Shown here: positions 1 through 6,428 of the stretch, piece by piece
Layout of the letters: the number at the start of each line of letters is the position of its first letter
Numbering within the stretch: the stretch's first letter is position 1
Assembly: GCA_903828675.1 (NCBI GenBank)
Contig: CAIKND010000025.1
Span: 1-38,351 of the forward strand
DNA length: 38,351 nt
DNA from: an uncultured Acidobacteriaceae bacterium
Lineage (GTDB): Bacteria > Acidobacteriota > Terriglobia > Terriglobales > Acidobacteriaceae
Direction of reading: 5' to 3'
Position numbers and translations under genes: made by a program
The notes under the pieces: generated by a model
Database searches by the model: none
What the model saw: only the letters and a program-made list of their open reading frames with translations
What the model was told of the DNA's origin: nothing

Positions 1-920
1 CATTCAATCTCCGTGACGAACTTGGGAAAAAGCCTAATTGACCGCGCCGTAGTGATGCGCCGAGTACCCTTCGGAGCCGACAAGAGCAATTCTTTCGTTA
101 GATATTTCGAGAGATACCGCGACACGTTCGCTACCGTCACCTGTTTTATAAACACGATCCGACCACCGCCGAGCCGCGACCAGACGTTAGAAATCCAACG
201 CTGAGGAATGTAGCGATCAAACAAGATATGAAGATGCGGGAGGCCCGCTTGCGTGAACTCTAAAACGCAGATGTACGAAGGAGGCACCCCGTATTCCCGC
301 TTGAGATAGATTCGGAACTTATTGAAGCACTCCCGAAGATGCCGCACCGCTAGTTTATTATTGACCCGCCCCGCTGGAATGTTCTTGGGGTCCAGGGTCA
401 AAGTTAGGAAGTACCTGAGGCCCAACCCCTCCGCTACCGTACGAATGGCCGCACGTGCCGTTCTAGCCTTACGAGGCCCGCAATAAGAGCACGACCAGGA
501 GCCGCAGTTAATACGCCGAAACACCTTGCGCCCGGTTTTCAAGTCCGAACCCGTCACACTCAGCCGCCCGCAGTACTTTCCCCGGTTCTGAGGCCGAGAA
601 TCAATTCGTTTAAAGGTTTCTTTGTTTCGATTATTCGTTATTGAGTCAAGTGAAGAAAGCCCGCCGCTTTCGCGGTCAGTGCCCGCCGCGCCAAGCGCGG
701 ATAAATCAGGGGCTCTGCCCCCGAACCCCCGGGACGGCCCTTTTTCCTTGCCAGCGGTAGGAGGGTAAGTGTCCCACTCAAGAGATGCACTCACCCCGCC
801 CGCTTGCATTGCAGAACCGAACGCGCTGTATAAGTCGCGGGACGTAGCCGTCCAAGCGCCGTTGCCCGCTCTGGTTAGTTCATCCGGCCTTGCAAACTGA
901 GAACTTATAAGAATTTCCAA
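1..920 (-). CDS. Rolling-circle replication initiator, HUH endonuclease (partial, C-terminus beyond window)
   Basis: The open frame has no stop down to base 1; 306 residues are visible. Seen: a Cys cluster (C117, C139, C144, C147, with CGSWSCSYC), then motif I FLTLTLDP (about 171-178), motif II LPHLHILFD with the two metal-binding histidines at about 229 and 231, and motif III VSRYLSKYLTKE with tyrosines at about 269 and 273. This order is the signature of rolling-circle Rep proteins of ssDNA phages and plasmids (gene II protein/ORF2-type): they nick the plus-strand origin through a tyrosine and start replication. The start is uncertain. A TTG at 920 sits one base after the stop of the upstream gene, suggesting translational coupling; an ATG at 809 and a GTG at 794 are alternatives, since the first 100 residues look unconserved and Gly/Ala-rich. 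The family call is firm; the phage type is not. Confidence 0.8.
   Translation of the reverse strand, partial: MEILISSQFARPDELTRAGNGAWTATSRDLYSAFGSAMQAGGVSASLEWDTYPPTAGKEKGPSRGFGGRAPDLSALGAAGTDRESGGLSSLDSITNNRNKETFKRIDSRPQNRGKYCGRLSVTGSDLKTGRKVFRRINCGSWSCSYCGPRKARTARAAIRTVAEGLGLRYFLTLTLDPKNIPAGRVNNKLAVRHLRECFNKFRIYLKREYGVPPSYICVLEFTQAGLPHLHILFDRYIPQRWISNVWSRLGGGRIVFIKQVTVANVSRYLSKYLTKELLLSAPKGTRRITTARSIRLFPKFVTEIE
709..721. repeat. GC-rich hairpin GGGGC-TCT-GCCCC inside the rep frame
   Basis: A perfect 5-bp inverted repeat with a 3-base loop, followed by a further C/G run (CCCCCGGG, 726-733). Similar GGGGCTxxGCCCC hairpins are commonly dispersed in bacterial genomes and plasmids. Here it lies within the poorly conserved N-terminal part of the rep reading frame, so it may be an inserted palindrome, or the true rep start may lie elsewhere. 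Confidence 0.5.
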
Positions 921-921
921 T

Positions 922-1227
922 TCAGAGGCCCCCGCTCAACAAATCGCTATAACATTTCGCGAGAGACGCGCTCACCGCATCCCACAATTTAGAGCCGCCA
1001 ATCCGCCACCGATGCGGAGCAATTTCACGAATCAAACAGCCGTCACAGATCAGCACGGAGGCCGCGCACCGTTGCGCCCCTTTTCCCGAGCCACGCCCGT
1101 AAAGGAGCGGAGTTAAGGTTAAGATTTTCGCGTCTTCAGCGCCGAGTGAACGCCGCCACGCCACGACCGATGCACCGCACACACAGCACACCCGCGAAGG
1201 CTTGAATAGCCGAGGCTCAGCCATCAA
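922..1227 (-). CDS. Small Cys-rich (putative zinc-binding) protein of the element
   Basis: 101 residues. Near the N-terminus is a CCVCGAS knuckle (C14, C15, C17) and near residues 75-80 a second ICDGC knuckle, spaced as in a two-knuckle zinc ribbon. The rest is basic and Trp-containing. No enzyme motif is recognised. Its start overlaps the stop of the upstream gene by four bases (ATGA, 1224-1227), and its stop is one base from the possible TTG start of the replication gene, so the three are probably translated in a coupled way. A DNA-binding or replication-accessory role is a guess from position only. Confidence 0.6.
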   Translation of the reverse strand: MMAEPRLFKPSRVCCVCGASVVAWRRSLGAEDAKILTLTPLLYGRGSGKGAQRCAASVLICDGCLIREIAPHRWRIGGSKLWDAVSASLAKCYSDLLSGGL

Positions 1228-1490
1228 GCCCGCCGCCGTTCAGAGTGAGAGCCACGCTCGACGGCAGCATCGAACGCGGCCACACGCGGCGCCTGAAACT
1301 CAGCCGCCCGCCGCGCTTCCGTTTCGATCACCGCCCGCTGAACGATTTCCACATCTTCTATTTCCCGAAGTACGTTCACATCCGTTTTCTCTAACCGTTC
1401 CCGCATGGCGACCAGTTCAAACGGCCCAATATTGGTAAGCCGCAAGAGGCCCGTGATTGACCCGACCAAACGCGCCCGCTCACGGTTCAT
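1224..1490 (-). CDS. Hypothetical protein of the element
   Basis: 88 residues, charged, with predicted helices through the centre (for example EIEDVEIVQRAVIETEARRA). No transmembrane segment, Cys pair or known motif is seen. Its ATG overlaps the upstream stop (ATGA, 1487-1490) and its stop overlaps the next start (1224-1227). This tight packing on both sides is the main argument that it is a real gene. The family is unrecognised. Confidence 0.5.
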   Translation of the reverse strand: MNRERARLVGSITGLLRLTNIGPFELVAMRERLEKTDVNVLREIEDVEIVQRAVIETEARRAAEFQAPRVAAFDAAVERGSHSERRRA

Positions 1491-1714
1491 AGAGACACCA
1501 CCGGAGGCAGGGAAGAGAGGAACCGGGAAAGAAACTCACGAGCCGCGCCCAGGTTGCGCCACGCATAACGCCGCTCAGCGATAAGCGCCTGAATCCGTGG
1601 AGGAACTTCACACCAATGCCGAAAGCACATAAGGCACTGACCATTGACGAGCAGATCACAGGCCGGGTGCATACACTTTTTACTAATTGGCACGGTTGCA
1701 CCCCCGAGACGCAC
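1487..1714 (-). CDS. Small Cys-rich protein, putative zinc finger
   Basis: Up to 75 residues. The pattern CMHPAC...CLMCFRHWC gives five cysteines plus histidines within about 25 residues, as in small zinc-finger proteins of phages. The longest form starts at a GTG (1714) inside the end of the upstream membrane-protein gene. A second GTG at 1693, seven bases after a GGGGG run, may be the true start. The stop overlaps the next gene by four bases. Function is unknown. Confidence 0.5.
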   Translation of the reverse strand: MRLGGATVPISKKCMHPACDLLVNGQCLMCFRHWCEVPPRIQALIAERRYAWRNLGAAREFLSRFLSSLPPVVSL

Positions 1715-1916
1715 GCCGACGCGCTAATCTCCGTTGATGCGAGTTCCCGCCAGGAAGGCCGGACCGCACAAGCGAAATGTCGATGCCAACCCCTGTCAGC
1801 ACATCGAACGCCCGCGCCTGTTGTTCGCACTCACCGGGCGCCAGATCGTAAGCCCGCCGACGCTTCAACGCCAGGACACCCACCACCGCGCACAGAACCG
1901 CACTACCTACAAACAT
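1683..1916 (-). CDS. Small single-helix membrane protein of the element
   Basis: 77 residues from the ATG at 1916, chosen because a GGAAG stands eight bases upstream; a longer frame reaches 2015 but would overlap the upstream enzyme gene. The protein begins with a hydrophobic segment (VGSAVLCAVVGVLAL, about 3-17) followed at once by KRRR, giving an N-out/C-in one-pass topology by the positive-inside rule. The remainder is soluble and Arg-rich. Small one-pass proteins are frequent in filamentous-phage genomes (coat or assembly proteins), but nothing here identifies it as such. Confidence 0.5.
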   Translation of the reverse strand: MFVGSAVLCAVVGVLALKRRRAYDLAPGECEQQARAFDVLTGVGIDISLVRSGLPGGNSHQRRLARRRASRGCNRAN

Positions 1917-1969
1917 TGAAAGCACTTCCGCACCCCTTTCTTTGGGACTTATATACTTGAGTCCGTTTA

Positions 1970-2431
1970 CTACAGTTCGAGCGGGACTCTGAGCCAAAGC
2001 TCGATGGAGTCCCACTGGTTTGTGACGTGCCCAGCCATTTTCAACATCAGGTCAGGCTCGCGTATCGCAGGGCAGTAAGCCGCTGTCAGTTTCCCGGCCC
2101 CCGCCGCCCATCCAAGTTCGGCGTGGGCACTTTGGCCGGATGGGTTTACGAGAATGCAGGCATCTGCCAGCTTCAAAGCGTTCATGTCGCGGTTGAATCC
2201 TTCGATCGCTCGCGGGTGCTCAAGTCCACGAAGGTAGCGCGGGATGTCGTTGGGCCAATTCTTCCAGTCGGGGTCAACTTCGGACCACGCGAAACCGCCG
2301 CCTCCAAGTTCGAGACTCCAGCCGTCTCCTGCGCCCCTGAAGTCGTATACCTCATGTCCAAGACTACGGAGGTTCTTCACTGCGTCCGGTTGATATATGC
2401 ATCTCCAGCTGCTGGCAACGTAAATCTTCAA
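1970..2431 (-). CDS. Nucleoside 2-deoxyribosyltransferase-like protein
   Basis: 153 residues. It opens with MKIYVASSWR, the first beta strand of the deoxyribosyltransferase/TIR-like fold. Later come a FNRDMNALKLADACILV segment and SAHAELGWAAGAGK, which matches the family's conserved E-x-G helix that supplies the catalytic glutamate. Members cleave or exchange the base of deoxynucleosides; phage and mobile-element copies are common and poorly characterised. The start is a TTG placed six bases after GGAGG and overlapping the upstream stop (TTGA). The fold assignment is good; the actual substrate is unknown. It might remodel nucleotides or act on a signalling nucleotide. Confidence 0.65.
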   Translation of the reverse strand: MKIYVASSWRCIYQPDAVKNLRSLGHEVYDFRGAGDGWSLELGGGGFAWSEVDPDWKNWPNDIPRYLRGLEHPRAIEGFNRDMNALKLADACILVNPSGQSAHAELGWAAGAGKLTAAYCPAIREPDLMLKMAGHVTNQWDSIELWLRVPLEL

Positions 2432-2625
2432 TTCGAGCCTCCAAGGGAGTTAAGTATATAATTCCCCTTTCTTTTCTCCCGCTCTAACTGCAAATCCGCT
2501 GCAAGGTTCCGCATACGCTCAAGAGCCACCGCCCGCCGCCGCAGCTTGCGAAGCGCCCGCTTATACAGTGTGAAAACCGTGCGCGGAGATAGGCCCATCT
2601 CTAATGCGATTTTGTCGAAGGTCAT
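2428..2625 (-). CDS. Small helix-turn-helix protein (sigma-70 region 4-like)
   Basis: 65 residues from the ATG at 2625. The core FDKIALEMGLSPRTVFTLYKRALRKLRRRA reads as a helix-turn-helix like that of sigma region 4 and phage transcription activators, followed by a basic, probably coiled-coil tail (ALERMRNLAADLQLEREKRK). The ATG overlaps the stop of the upstream gene as TGATG, which favours this start over an in-frame extension to 2679. The stop overlaps the TTG of the deoxyribosyltransferase-like gene. A likely role is regulation or DNA binding within the element. Confidence 0.6.
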   Translation of the reverse strand: MTFDKIALEMGLSPRTVFTLYKRALRKLRRRAVALERMRNLAADLQLEREKRKGNYILNSLGGSN

Positions 2626-3146
2626 CACGCGACACGCCCCGGCGAAGCTAAAGGAGCCGCGGCATCCCGAGCCGCACAAATCATCGAGGCTAGTTTTTCT
2701 CTGTGAAGACCTGAGATGAGTTTTCTGTTAGAGAGAGCAGGGTCAGCTTCCATCAGGAGGCCGACCAGCACACTACGCGGGCACTGGCACAGCTTTGAAA
2801 TTCTAGGGTCATGATTAGGAGCAGGATTGAGAACAGGAAGAGCGGGAGCAATACCGACACGCTCGGGAATCATCAGCGTATCGACCAGGAGAGCCGCCGC
2901 GCTCAGATAGTCCAGCCGATCTTGATTCCACCGCCAATGAGAAACACGCCGAGAATCCCGGCCCGCTCTCCACTCGCAGTATTCAGCCGCACGGAAAACC
3001 CACTCCCGCGCTGATCTACCATCTACCTCTGATATTTCCGCATCCGTGGAACCAGACAAGGAGCCCGGTACAACGGAGCCCATGAGGCCCAATTTATAAG
3101 GATTCTCAGAATGATTCAGTAACCCGCGATACATAGCAGTGTGCAA
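2625..3146 (-). CDS. Hypothetical protein, first gene of the element module
   Basis: 173 residues from a TTG (3146), or 169 from an ATG at 3134; neither has a clear ribosome-binding site. The protein is Trp- and Arg-rich in the middle (REWVFRAAEYCEWRAGRD) with a helical C-terminus. No known domain is recognised. It is the first gene of the minus-strand chain and lies just downstream of an inverted repeat at 3184-3196, so it may be the first translated gene of the element transcript. Confidence 0.5.
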   Translation of the reverse strand: MHTAMYRGLLNHSENPYKLGLMGSVVPGSLSGSTDAEISEVDGRSAREWVFRAAEYCEWRAGRDSRRVSHWRWNQDRLDYLSAAALLVDTLMIPERVGIAPALPVLNPAPNHDPRISKLCQCPRSVLVGLLMEADPALSNRKLISGLHREKLASMICAARDAAAPLASPGRVA

Positions 3147-3183
3147 CGTGGACGGCCCCTAGCCGCCCCTCCAACGTCCGATA

Positions 3184-3196
3184 ACAGATATTCTGT
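3184..3196 (-). promoter_or_regulatory. Inverted repeat ACAGA-TAT-TCTGT within a possible promoter of the element
   Basis: Perfect 5-bp arms around a 3-base centre, about 40-60 bases before the first gene of the module. Read on the minus strand it lies between a TTGGCT (-35-like) and a TGTTAT (-10-like) separated by 17 bases. This is the geometry of a repressor operator over a promoter, but the -10 match is poor. Confidence 0.3.
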
Positions 3197-3294
3197 ATAC
3201 TGCAGCCAAAGAAGCTCACAATCGAACCAAGTTGTATGGATTCTGACGTTTGCAGACCGACTCTATCCTCTTCCCTGGAGAGTTCACTGCCAAT

Positions 3295-3783
3295 CTACAT
3301 CTTGTAGCGGCCCAGGTCATCGTCATTCAAGCCTTCCAGCCAACCGCGCAGTTGCTCTCCGGTCTGGCCTTCCGGTGGTCCGGTCGAATTCAACTTGGCG
3401 CTCTGCATCACGCTCTCCGCTACGTATATTGGACAATCTGAGCGAAGCGCCAAGGCGATCGCATCCGATGGCCGCGCATCGACCACCATAGGCTCATCCC
3501 CCTGCCGCAGCCACAGGACTGCGTGGAATGTATCGTCTTTAATCTCTGTAATAACAACACGTTCCAGCCTGGCGTTCAAGTGACGGATCAAGTTTCGAGT
3601 CAGGTCGTGCGTCATCGGCCGCGGCGCTGCCACCTTCTCAATTTCGATGGCTATCGCATTCGCCTCAAAGATTCCAACCCAGATCGGCATCACCGTATCT
3701 GAGGCAACATCCTTCAGCACCACGATCGGCATATTGGTAGCTGGGTCCATCATCAATCCGCGTATTCTCACTTCGATATCCAT
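3295..3783 (-). CDS. Bifunctional nuclease family protein (DUF151)
   Basis: 162 residues beginning MDIEVRIRGLMMDP, typical of the bacterial bifunctional nuclease (BFN/DUF151) family. Conserved family stretches are visible: PIVVLKD, LPIWVG-like MPIWVGIFEANAIA, and RPSDAIALALR near the C-terminal half. Members are reported to have RNase/DNase activity, but the physiological role in bacteria is unclear. An in-frame ATG at 3813 directly follows the miaB stop (TAAATG) and would add ten residues. The ATG at 3783 is preferred because AGAGGGG stands four bases upstream and the family usually begins at this strand. Probably co-transcribed with miaB. Confidence 0.85.
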   Translation of the reverse strand: MDIEVRIRGLMMDPATNMPIVVLKDVASDTVMPIWVGIFEANAIAIEIEKVAAPRPMTHDLTRNLIRHLNARLERVVITEIKDDTFHAVLWLRQGDEPMVVDARPSDAIALALRSDCPIYVAESVMQSAKLNSTGPPEGQTGEQLRGWLEGLNDDDLGRYKM

Positions 3784-3813
3784 GACACCCCTCTTATTAG
3801 GCGCTGCACTCAT

Positions 3814-5133
3814 TTAGACGGCCTCGCCAACCAGACTGTTCGGATGCGTGCCGGTGATCTTTACCTGGGCGTAACTCCCGGGCGCTGGCGCAATCGGCTG
3901 CTTCGAGGTAAAGTTCACCGGCTTATTCTGGCTACTCCGCCCTGTAACCTGCCCCCTCGCCGGGTTGTGTCCCTCTACCATCACTTCCATTACTTGTCCT
4001 AAATGACTGGCATAATTGACTCTTTGTATTTCACGTTGACGATCAAGCAGCACTTGAAGCCGGGCTGCTTTCTCCGCTTCCGGGATGGAATCAATCATGG
4101 TCAGTGCCGGCGTATTGGGGCGCGCCGAGTACTTGAAGCCGAAAACGCAATCGTACTGCACCTGCCCAAGGAGGTCCATCGTCTGGATGAAGTCGTCTGC
4201 TGTCTCTCCAGGAAAGCCCACAATGATATCGGTGGAAAGCGAAATGGGGCGCCTCGCAGCCTTGACCCATTCAACTCGCTCAAGATACCACTCGCAGGTG
4301 TACTCCCGAGCCATCATTTTCAACACCCGCGACGATCCGGACTGTACCGGAAGATGCACATGGTCGCAAAGCGTCGGTACGGCGTCAATAACGTCAACTA
4401 TATCCCGGGTGAAGTCGCGCGGGTGGCTGGTGGTGAAACGGACCCTGCGAATTCCAGGGACCTCGCCGACGGCCGCCAGCAGTTCCGCGAAGCTGCGCTT
4501 CCCTTCCGGATCGCTATAACTATTCACATTCTGGCCCAGCAGTTGGATCTCTGTATAGCCGGCGTCCGTGATGCGACGCGCCTCCTCCAACACTGAAGTA
4601 GAAGTCCGGCTGCGCTCTTTGCCTCGCGTGTAAGGAACCACGCAGTAGGCGCAGAACTTGTCGCAGCCTTCGATAATGGTGATGTAACCCCGGTAAGGAT
4701 TCTGGCGCGAGGTAAACTCAGTCTCGAAGGCCTCGTCGGTCTGCCGGTCATCGAGTCCGGTAATCCGGCTCTCGCCAGCTTCCAGGCGCGAGAGCATCTC
4801 GGGCAGTTTGCGGTAGGAGGCAGATCCCGAAACCAACGACACATAGGGCGCCCGCTCAAAGATCTTCTCGCCCTCCTGCTGCGCCACGCACCCCAGCACC
4901 CCAAAGCGCTTCCCGGCTTTGTACAGTTTCTTGTAGTCGTTGAGGCGGTTGAAAACCTTCTGCTCCGCCTTGTCGCGGATGGAGCAGGTGTTGTACAAAA
5001 TCAGGCCTGCGTCTTCTTCCGACGTCACCTGCCGGTAACCCTCGTGCTCCAATGTGCCAATCACCTTCTCGGAGTCATGAGCGTTCATCTGGCAGCCGAA
5101 GGTCTCAAGGTAGAAAGTTTTATCGGTTGCCAT
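3814..5133 (-). CDS. miaB: tRNA-2-methylthio-N6-dimethylallyladenosine synthase MiaB
   Basis: 439 residues, the normal length. N-terminal UPF0004 domain with three cluster-binding cysteines (C14 in FGCQMNAHDSE, C50 and C82), then the radical-SAM motif CDKFCAYC (C157, C161, C164) followed by VVPYTRGKERSR, and a C-terminal TRAM domain (VMVEG...GRSSQNKPVNF). It uses two 4Fe-4S clusters and S-adenosylmethionine to methylthiolate position 2 of i6A37 in tRNAs reading UNN codons. All key cysteines are present. The stop TAA touches an ATG of the downstream nuclease gene. MiaB rather than MtaB/RimO is supported by the FGCQMN start and the overall pattern. Confidence 0.93.
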   Translation of the reverse strand: MATDKTFYLETFGCQMNAHDSEKVIGTLEHEGYRQVTSEEDAGLILYNTCSIRDKAEQKVFNRLNDYKKLYKAGKRFGVLGCVAQQEGEKIFERAPYVSLVSGSASYRKLPEMLSRLEAGESRITGLDDRQTDEAFETEFTSRQNPYRGYITIIEGCDKFCAYCVVPYTRGKERSRTSTSVLEEARRITDAGYTEIQLLGQNVNSYSDPEGKRSFAELLAAVGEVPGIRRVRFTTSHPRDFTRDIVDVIDAVPTLCDHVHLPVQSGSSRVLKMMAREYTCEWYLERVEWVKAARRPISLSTDIIVGFPGETADDFIQTMDLLGQVQYDCVFGFKYSARPNTPALTMIDSIPEAEKAARLQVLLDRQREIQRVNYASHLGQVMEVMVEGHNPARGQVTGRSSQNKPVNFTSKQPIAPAPGSYAQVKITGTHPNSLVGEAV

Positions 5134-5194
5134 AACAATTCCAAGTATACCGTGATGCGGGTTGACTGGGATTGAAGGCCGAGAGCGGTTGGCC

Positions 5195-5569
5195 TCAGCG
5201 CAGTCCCGTATGCAAATAGGAAAGCAGATCAGCCATCTGCTCGCCAGAGAACCGGCCAGAAAAGCCCGGCATCATTCCCTTCCCCTCCAGCACAGCACGG
5301 CTGACCTGTGCATCGCTTCCCGGCGCTCCGCTGGGCAAAGTGGCTCGCTCAAATACATGATGAAGATTCGGCGGCATCTTCTTGAAAGAAAGGTCGTTAT
5401 CTTCATGGCAGTGGGCGCAGTGAAGCTGGTAAAGATGCTTCCCTGCCGCCTCCTGCGGCGTGAGCGCAGTCGCAGAGCGGCATCCGGCCAAACTGTCACC
5501 TGAACCCACCACAACTCCGGCGCCCAGTACCGCGCAATAGCCTATTCGTGCGAAAACCCGATCCAGCAC
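5195..5569 (-). CDS. c-type cytochrome, probable lipoprotein
   Basis: From the GTG at 5569 the protein has 124 residues; a TTG at 5590 would overlap the superoxide dismutase gene. A hydrophobic signal (YCAVLGAGVVVGSG) ends in the lipobox LAGC (C30), predicting a lipid-anchored exported protein. The single haem site CAHCH follows (C51, C54, H55), and a late Met in GKGMMPGF is the probable sixth ligand, as in class I cytochromes c. It lies four bases after the dismutase stop, so the two are probably co-expressed. It could pass electrons in the periplasm; the partner is not evident. Confidence 0.8.
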   Translation of the reverse strand: MLDRVFARIGYCAVLGAGVVVGSGDSLAGCRSATALTPQEAAGKHLYQLHCAHCHEDNDLSFKKMPPNLHHVFERATLPSGAPGSDAQVSRAVLEGKGMMPGFSGRFSGEQMADLLSYLHTGLR

Positions 5570-5573
5570 GCTC

Positions 5574-6314
5574 TTACGCCTTTTGGGCAAACTGACCGCT
5601 CACATAATCCCAGTTCAGCACCTGGAAGTACGCCTTCACGTATTCAACCCGGCGATTCTGGTACTTCAGATAGTAAGCGTGCTCCCAAACGTCCACGGTC
5701 AACACTGGCTTGTGGCCGACAGTCAACGGGCTGTCCTGATTCGGCGTTGTTTCAATCGCCAACGTACCATCCGGCAACCTTACCAGCCAGGCCCAACCGC
5801 TTCCAAATACCCCCAGAGCTGCAGCTGTCAGCTTGTCTTGAAACGTGGAGAGTGAACCGAACTTCGCGTCGATGGCCTTGGCCAGTTCCCCCGTCGGTGC
5901 GGCCCCGCCCTTGCCCAGCGTAGGCCACCAGAAAGAGTGGTTGGCGTGTCCTCCGCCGCTGTTTCTGACCACCGTGCGTACCGCTTCGGGCAGGCTGTTC
6001 ACGTTACTCACGAGTTCTTCAACCGTCTTCCCTGCCAGTTCGGGATGCGCCGCAACGGCCACGTTCAAATTGTTCACATACGTTTGGTGGTGCTTGTCGT
6101 GGTGCAGGTGCATGGTCGTGGCGTCGAAGCTGGGTTCAAGCGCATCGTAAGCATAGGGCAAAGCTGGTAGTGTGAAAGGCCCAGTCGGGGGTGCCGGAGC
6201 GGGGGCCGCTGTTGCCTGGCCACCCTGAATTCCGTCCGCACGCAGCGCGTCAGTCAAAAGCAGCGCGCTAGCCGCGCCGCCAAGGTGCTTGATTGCAGTT
6301 CGCCGGTTCATCAT
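5574..6314 (-). CDS. Superoxide dismutase (Fe/Mn family), Tat-exported
   Basis: 246 residues from the ATG at 6314 (a second ATG follows at once; an in-frame extension to 6386 is unlikely). The N-terminus [20 protein letters not shown] is a twin-arginine signal, followed by an Ala/Pro-rich linker. The enzyme domain shows [15 protein letters not shown], the metal ligands in [16 protein letters not shown] and DVWEHAYY, and the closing helix region. It converts superoxide to peroxide and oxygen. [11 protein letters not shown] and the later NQDSPL favour the Mn-type or cambialistic branch over strict Fe. The Tat signal means it is exported already folded with its metal. Confidence 0.92.
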   Translation of the reverse strand: MMNRRTAIKHLGGAASALLLTDALRADGIQGGQATAAPAPAPPTGPFTLPALPYAYDALEPSFDATTMHLHHDKHHQTYVNNLNVAVAAHPELAGKTVEELVSNVNSLPEAVRTVVRNSGGGHANHSFWWPTLGKGGAAPTGELAKAIDAKFGSLSTFQDKLTAAALGVFGSGWAWLVRLPDGTLAIETTPNQDSPLTVGHKPVLTVDVWEHAYYLKYQNRRVEYVKAYFQVLNWDYVSGQFAQKA

Positions 6315-6428
6315 GTCTCTTGAGAAACCTCCATCAGGTTCGATGCTCGCGACTTGAGAAAGTCTGCGCAAAAATTGCCACTCCACACCATGCGCGCCAA
6401 ATCCTCCTGCTTTCTATATCCTCATTCC

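Larger units (their letters stand above)
1..3200. mobile_element. Probable rolling-circle / inovirus-like integrated element (left part outside window)
   Basis: Eight minus-strand genes follow one another with 1-4 base overlaps or short gaps, and the last one encodes an HUH-type replication initiator that runs off the left edge. Small Cys-rich proteins, a one-helix membrane protein, a small HTH protein and a nucleoside deoxyribosyltransferase-like enzyme are typical cargo of small phages and plasmids, and none resembles the housekeeping genes that begin at 3295. No integrase, morphogenesis ATPase (Zot/pI), coat gene or attachment repeat is visible, so both the element class and its exact right end (about 3150-3290) are inferred. 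It could instead be an integrated plasmid. Confidence 0.5.

Noticed and set aside
2027..2461. Plus-strand frame of 144 codons opposite the deoxyribosyltransferase-like gene
   Set aside because: The minus-strand frame has a fold signature and ribosome site; the plus-strand one has neither.
3150..3294. Possible dif-like or tRNA attachment site at the element's right end
   Set aside because: No tRNA gene and no match to the dif consensus; only a short inverted repeat is present.
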